In this document: piece by piece, positions 5,810-8,444 of the stretch
Layout: the number at the start of each line of letters is the position of its first letter
How positions within the stretch are numbered: position 1 is the stretch's first letter
Assembly (NCBI GenBank): GCA_003646355.1
Contig: QNFO01000036.1
Location: 1-8,444 of the forward strand
Direction: 5' to 3'
DNA length: 8,444 bases
DNA from: Gammaproteobacteria bacterium
Lineage (GTDB): Bacteria; Pseudomonadota; Gammaproteobacteria; Pseudomonadales; Porticoccaceae
Translations under genes and position numbers: made by a program
The notes under the pieces: model-generated
Told to the model about the DNA's origin: nothing
Database searches by the model: none
Seen by the model: the letters and a program-made list of their open reading frames with translations, nothing else

Positions 5810-6280
5810 ATGCAAACCCCCTTTTCTGGCGGCTGCTTTTGTGGCGCACTTCGCTACACCGTTACAGCCCAACCGTTTGGACAAGCCAATTGCCACTGCC
5901 GAGCTTGCCAGCATGCCACTGGCGGCGCCTTTGCGGGGGTTGTGCTGGTGCCCACTGAAGCCCTCGAAATCAGTGGCGACTACACGGAATATGCCGCGCC
6001 AGGCGATAGTGGCCATCAGGTCAATCGCGGCTTTTGCCGGCAATGTGGCACCACTGTTTTTGCCCGCACCACGCGCATTGAATCGATGCGACCGGTGTAT
6101 GCGGTGACTCTCGACCACCCCGAACAATTTGCACCGAGCCTCGATGCCTGGGTTGACTTTGCTCAACCCTGGGTGGAGATGGATCCTGATTTGCCAAAAT
6201 ACAAAGGTGACCTGCCTGCAGAGTGTGCCGGTTTACCCGCCCCGAAAAACCGTAAACCTCGCCCTACAAACGATGGCTAA
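5810..6280 (+). CDS. GFA/CENP-V-type zinc-binding protein (Mss4-like fold)
   Basis: This 156-residue cytoplasmic protein belongs to the family named after glutathione-dependent formaldehyde-activating enzyme (Gfa). The diagnostic cysteines are all present: GGCFCGALRY (C9, C11), CHCRACQHATGGAF (C28, C30, C33) and GFCRQCGTTVF (C76, C79). In the family these bind a structural zinc, plus a second zinc in true Gfa. Most family members are not proven formaldehyde enzymes, and the original Gfa activity has been questioned, so the function stays open. A C-terminal tail of about 25 residues rich in Pro/Lys (PAPKNRKPRPTNDG) is beyond the core fold. The ATG at 5810 has ACAGGA about 9 nt upstream. It sits 66 bp after the LysR gene in the same direction, separated by an A/T-rich leader, so it may be cotranscribed with or controlled by that regulator. 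Confidence 0.9.
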   Translation: MQTPFSGGCFCGALRYTVTAQPFGQANCHCRACQHATGGAFAGVVLVPTEALEISGDYTEYAAPGDSGHQVNRGFCRQCGTTVFARTTRIESMRPVYAVTLDHPEQFAPSLDAWVDFAQPWVEMDPDLPKYKGDLPAECAGLPAPKNRKPRPTNDG

Positions 6281-6346
6281 AATAAATGTATTGCGGGCAT
6301 TGAATGCGTGGTGAATTTTCCGTGCTTACTGTTAAGATAAAGCGAC

Positions 6347-6380
6347 AACAATTGCGCTGCGTTAATGCGGGATAATTGTT
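6347..6380. promoter_or_regulatory. 34-bp dyad, probable operator of the ExbB-ExbD-vWA operon
   Basis: The outer arms AACAATT (6347-6353) and AATTGTT (6374-6380) are perfect. A second near-palindrome, GCGTTAATGC (6359-6368), has exactly the same centre (6363.5). Across all 17 pairs there are 12 Watson-Crick matches, 3 G-T pairs and 2 mismatches. The right arm covers most of the candidate -35 box of the following promoter, which is a classic repressor position. The cognate regulator is unknown. Confidence 0.45.
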
Positions 6381-6403
6381 TACGAGCACAATAAAAAGAT
6401 AAT
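6376..6403 (+). promoter_or_regulatory. Sigma70-type promoter candidate for the ExbB operon
   Basis: TTGTTT (6376-6381), a 16-bp spacer and GATAAT (6398-6403) would start transcription near 6410, about 14 bases before the ATG. That leaves room for the AGGGTG ribosome binding site (about 6413-6418). The 143-bp gap before the gene and the AT-rich sequence support a promoter here; the exact hexamers are a visual match only. Confidence 0.45.
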
Positions 6404-6423
6404 TTCCTCAAGCAGGGTGCAGT

Positions 6424-7047
6424 ATGGATCTGGATTTAATTGAACAGGGTGGTCCTGTCGTTATTGTTTTAATCGGCCTCTCGGTCGTTGGCCTAAGTCT
6501 GGTTTTTTTCAAACTCTTTCATTATCGCCATTACTCAATGGGCAAAATACGCAATATAGAAGGGGCTATTGACCTGTGGGTCGAGGGTGATAAGCAGCAG
6601 GCCCTCGATAAGCTGGGTACTGATCCCGGCCCCTATGCGGTCATGCTCGGGCAAGGTATTCGCTGGCTAAATAAAGGCGATAAAGATCAAAGCGCTGTTC
6701 GCGAAGAATTAAACCGTCAGGGCCAACACATTATTTCCCGTGTTAACGGCATGAATGGTTTTATTGAGCAAATTGCCTATTTGTCACCGATGCTTGGTTT
6801 ACTCGGTACGGTGTTGGGCATGATTGATGTATTTCGCGGCTTGGCTAACCAGGGCGGCGGTGGTGATACCGGTGCCCTGGCGGGCGGTATTTGGGAGGCG
6901 CTGATGACCACCGCCGTTGGTTTAACCGTCGCCATTCCCTTCGCGTTAATTTATTACATGCTCGACAGCCACGCCACGACCATTCGCCGCAGTATGGAAG
7001 ACCAGCTGACCCGGCTCTTTACCGTCAAACTCTACGACAAGCCTTAA
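6424..7047 (+). CDS. ExbB/TolQ/MotA-family proton-channel protein
   Basis: This inner-membrane protein of 207 residues belongs to the family whose pentamers, with an ExbD/TolR dimer in the pore, use the proton gradient to move a partner. There are three membrane helices: about 10-32, about 113-140 (YLSPMLGLLGTVLGMIDVF) and about 157-180 (WEALMTTAVGLTVAIPFALIYY). A cytoplasmic domain lies between the first two. Conserved residues by E. coli ExbB alignment are Thr129 in GLLGTV (Thr148), Glu158 in IWEAL (Glu176) and Thr163 in MTTAVGL (Thr181). AGGGTG precedes the ATG. It is the first gene of a four-gene set with two ExbDs and a vWA protein. None of TolA, TolB, Pal or a standard TonB is seen, so this is neither a tol-pal locus nor a classic tonB locus. 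Confidence 0.95.
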   Translation: MDLDLIEQGGPVVIVLIGLSVVGLSLVFFKLFHYRHYSMGKIRNIEGAIDLWVEGDKQQALDKLGTDPGPYAVMLGQGIRWLNKGDKDQSAVREELNRQGQHIISRVNGMNGFIEQIAYLSPMLGLLGTVLGMIDVFRGLANQGGGGDTGALAGGIWEALMTTAVGLTVAIPFALIYYMLDSHATTIRRSMEDQLTRLFTVKLYDKP

Positions 7048-7073
7048 GCACAGCTGCAACGAGTCGCCTCGCT

Positions 7074-7475
7074 ATGAATTTGCAGTCCCACCACCGCAAA
7101 GCCCTGCGCCGCATTAGCCTGACGCCACTGGCTGATCTGGTTTTTATTTTGTTGGTTTTCTTTATTCTTGAAACCAGTTTTGTACAGTTCAGGGAGGTGG
7201 CTTTTAAAGTGCCCGATGAACCCACAAAGGCGAGCCATGCCGAGGGAGAGAGCCTGAGCATTCAGGTCTTTCCCGGTGGTAAATTGTGGATAGATGGCAA
7301 GTCGATGGCGCTGGCAGAACTCACCCCGTGGCTGGTGCGTCAGCAATTGAGTGCAGAGACCGCCGTTATTCTCAAAGCCGAAGACAGCGTGCCTCTGCAA
7401 ATTTTGGTCGAGGCGATGGATCTACTGCGCGCCCAGTCACTGCCCCGCGTGCAAATTCAGGCATTGGGGGATTAG
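7074..7475 (+). CDS. ExbD/TolR-family protein 1, with the proton-carrying Asp
   Basis: This 133-residue protein has one N-terminal membrane helix and a periplasmic domain. The signature LTPLADLVFILLVFFIL (16-32) keeps Asp21, equivalent to ExbD Asp25/TolR Asp23, the residue that carries protons. The periplasmic part shows the usual ExbD pattern: SLSIQVFPGGKLWIDGKSM, a central AVILKAEDSVPLQILVEAMDLL, and a C-terminal VQIQAL strand. I start at ATG 7074, 26 bases after the ExbB stop. Longer in-frame readings run back through ExbB and give arginine-rich out-of-frame sequence. The ribosome binding site is weak, so translation may depend on coupling to ExbB. It should form the pore dimer inside the ExbB pentamer, perhaps together with the next gene's product. 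Confidence 0.92.
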   Translation: MNLQSHHRKALRRISLTPLADLVFILLVFFILETSFVQFREVAFKVPDEPTKASHAEGESLSIQVFPGGKLWIDGKSMALAELTPWLVRQQLSAETAVILKAEDSVPLQILVEAMDLLRAQSLPRVQIQALGD

Positions 7476-7477
7476 CC

Positions 7478-7891
7478 ATGTTTGATCTCGGTAGCGAGCA
7501 CGATAAAAAGAAGCAGTCTGACGACAATATGCTGCCCGTTATTAATATGACGTTTTTACTGCTGCTGTTTTTTATTGTCGTCGGCAATTTCAGCGAAACC
7601 TACATGAAGGATGTCGCCCCCCCCGAATCCAGTAGCAAGGTGCTGACGCAAAAGGCCGAAGAGTTGTCGCTAACGGCCGATGGAAAGTTGTGGTGGCGGG
7701 GCGAAACGACAACATTGTCAAACTGGGCCAGCCAAATACAGGCCGAGGGTCAGCCAGTCCCCGTTCGTGTCAGCTTGCGGGCCGATGGTCAAACCCCCGC
7801 ATCCATTATCATTCCCCTGATTGACGAATTGCGCTTACTCAAAGTTACGCGAGTGGCACTCGTCACCGTGAACAGCCCCGGTAATTATTAG
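7478..7891 (+). CDS. ExbD/TolR-family protein 2, Asp-to-Asn in the membrane helix
   Basis: This 137-residue second ExbD-type protein starts 2 bases after the stop of the first, with GGGGG about 6 nt before the ATG. The helix reads MLPVINMTFLLLLFFIVVG (18-36). Aligned to the first ExbD, PLADLVFILLVFF becomes PVINMTFLLLLFF, so the proton-carrying aspartate is Asn23. The N-terminus is unusually charged (SEHDKKKQSDD). The periplasmic domain keeps the ExbD pattern: ELSLTADGKLWWRGET, then VPVRVSLRADGQTPASIIIPLIDEL and RVALVTV. It probably cannot carry protons itself, so it may form a mixed dimer with the Asp-bearing ExbD. Asn-bearing ExbD paralogues next to normal ones are something I recall from other proteobacteria but cannot verify here. 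Its stop overlaps the next gene's GTG by one base (TAGTG). Confidence 0.9.
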   Translation: MFDLGSEHDKKKQSDDNMLPVINMTFLLLLFFIVVGNFSETYMKDVAPPESSSKVLTQKAEELSLTADGKLWWRGETTTLSNWASQIQAEGQPVPVRVSLRADGQTPASIIIPLIDELRLLKVTRVALVTVNSPGNY

Positions 7892-8444
7892 TGCTGCTAT
7901 CTCTGAAGCACTTAAAAGCCCTGGGCCTGTGGTTCGTTTTACTGCTGGTTTCCCTGGCGATTCATTTGGTGCTGACCTGGCAGGCCTCGTTGCACATCGT
8001 TAGCCCTGAGTTAGCCGCCGAGAAAAGTGTTGAAGAAATTGAAATTATGCTCGATATCGCCGAGCCAGAAGAAGAAAAAGAAGAGCTGGTGTTTGAAGAT
8101 GCCATCGAATTTGAGCCGCCCCCAGTACTCGTTGCGACATCGGCGCTGGCGCCACCGCCGCCCGAGGTCAATCTGGCGATGGAGGCTGCAGCCGGTGGGC
8201 AAAGTGCCAGTGGCTTTTCCGCCCCCCTGTTGTCGAACACAGTGGCAACCGGCGGTGATGGTCTGGCCGGTTTTGGAACCGGCGTTGGCACAGGTTTGAG
8301 CCAGTCGGCCAACCAGTTTGCCGCCTATGTACAGGGCTTACGTGAGACCGGGCTCGACGTGGTGTTTGTGGTCGACTCCACCGGCTCTATGGATTGGGTG
8401 ATCGAAGAAGTGCAGGCGCGCATTGTCGATATCGTCGATGTCAT
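7891..8444 (+). CDS. TonB-like membrane anchor fused to a von Willebrand factor A domain, 3' end outside the window
   Basis: There are 184 codons visible and the gene runs off the window. It starts at GTG 7891, overlapping the previous stop. Residues 10-30 form one membrane helix (LGLWFVLLLVSLAIHLVL) with Ser21-x3-His25, the same spacing as TonB Ser16/His20, which couples TonB to ExbB/ExbD. The N-terminus should be cytoplasmic and the rest periplasmic. Next come an acidic linker (44-75, with EPEEEKEEL), a Pro-rich patch (76-91), and a Gly/Ser/Ala-rich low-complexity stretch (about 99-143). A vWA domain then begins: LDVVFVVDSTGSMDWVIEEV with the MIDAS motif D162-x-T164-x-S166, in the DxTxS variant common in bacterial vWA proteins. 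vWA domains bind partners through a divalent metal. The likely role is the force-receiving output of the proton motor encoded upstream. The substrate or partner is unknown. Confidence 0.88.
   Translation, partial: MLLSLKHLKALGLWFVLLLVSLAIHLVLTWQASLHIVSPELAAEKSVEEIEIMLDIAEPEEEKEELVFEDAIEFEPPPVLVATSALAPPPPEVNLAMEAAAGGQSASGFSAPLLSNTVATGGDGLAGFGTGVGTGLSQSANQFAAYVQGLRETGLDVVFVVDSTGSMDWVIEEVQARIVDIVDV

Noticed and set aside
6891..7073. Long N-terminal extension of ExbD-1 from an in-frame start at 6891
   Set aside because: It runs out of frame through the ExbB gene and gives Arg/His-rich sequence; the ExbD family starts close to the ATG at 7074.
7286..7477. N-terminal extension of ExbD-2 from an in-frame start at 7286
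   Set aside because: It is the shadow of ExbD-1; ATG 7478 has a GGGGG site and gives the normal ExbD length.
8027..8299. 90-codon plus-strand ORF inside the vWA gene
   Set aside because: Its Lys/Arg/Pro-rich composition is the shadow of the acidic and Pro-rich linker in the true frame, which is open from 7891 to the window end.
6424..8444. Assignment as a Zorya or Tol-Pal locus
   Set aside because: No OmpA-like/MotB peptidoglycan-binding domain, helicase, TolA, TolB or Pal is visible; the partner is a vWA protein.

Overview
The window looks like a chromosomal segment from a Pseudomonas-related, probably marine gammaproteobacterium. The evidence is the divergent bamE/fur pair, the 134-residue Fur with a single cysteine at the former CxxC site (as I recall Pseudomonas Fur), and a set of unusual acyl-CoA dehydrogenases. 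I cannot name the genus. I see no tRNA, rRNA, CRISPR array, insertion sequence or phage gene.

Layout. (1) 1-808: the 5' part of bamE (minus strand, cut by the window edge) and fur (plus strand), back to back around a 70-bp shared promoter region. (2) 906-4463: three consecutive plus-strand acyl-CoA dehydrogenase (ACAD) genes. The first has lost both known positions of the catalytic glutamate and the flavin loop, but keeps the residues that contact FAD from the neighbouring subunit. The second and third keep the flavin loop and an isovaleryl-CoA-dehydrogenase-type glutamate, but lack the neighbour-contacting residues. This is the pattern of an alpha2-beta2 ACAD, here with one beta-like and two alpha-like genes. 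(3) 4464-4867: a region with a probable two-sided terminator, a small minus-strand membrane-protein gene that seems to break at a T5 run, and a perfect 8-bp inverted repeat. (4) 4868-6280: a LysR-type regulator followed by a GFA/CENP-V-type zinc protein. (5) 6424-8444 (runs off the window): an operon of one ExbB/TolQ-type proton-channel protein, two different ExbD/TolR-type proteins, and a protein with a TonB-like membrane anchor, an acidic/proline-rich linker and a von Willebrand factor A (vWA) domain.

The last operon is the strongest candidate for an under-described system. It looks like a proton-motive-force motor (ExbB plus two ExbDs) whose output is a periplasmic vWA domain rather than the TonB C-terminal domain. 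One ExbD keeps the essential membrane aspartate and the other has asparagine there. The vWA protein's membrane helix carries the Ser-x3-His spacing that TonB uses to couple to ExbB/ExbD. A 34-bp dyad overlaps the -35 box of the best promoter candidate for this operon.
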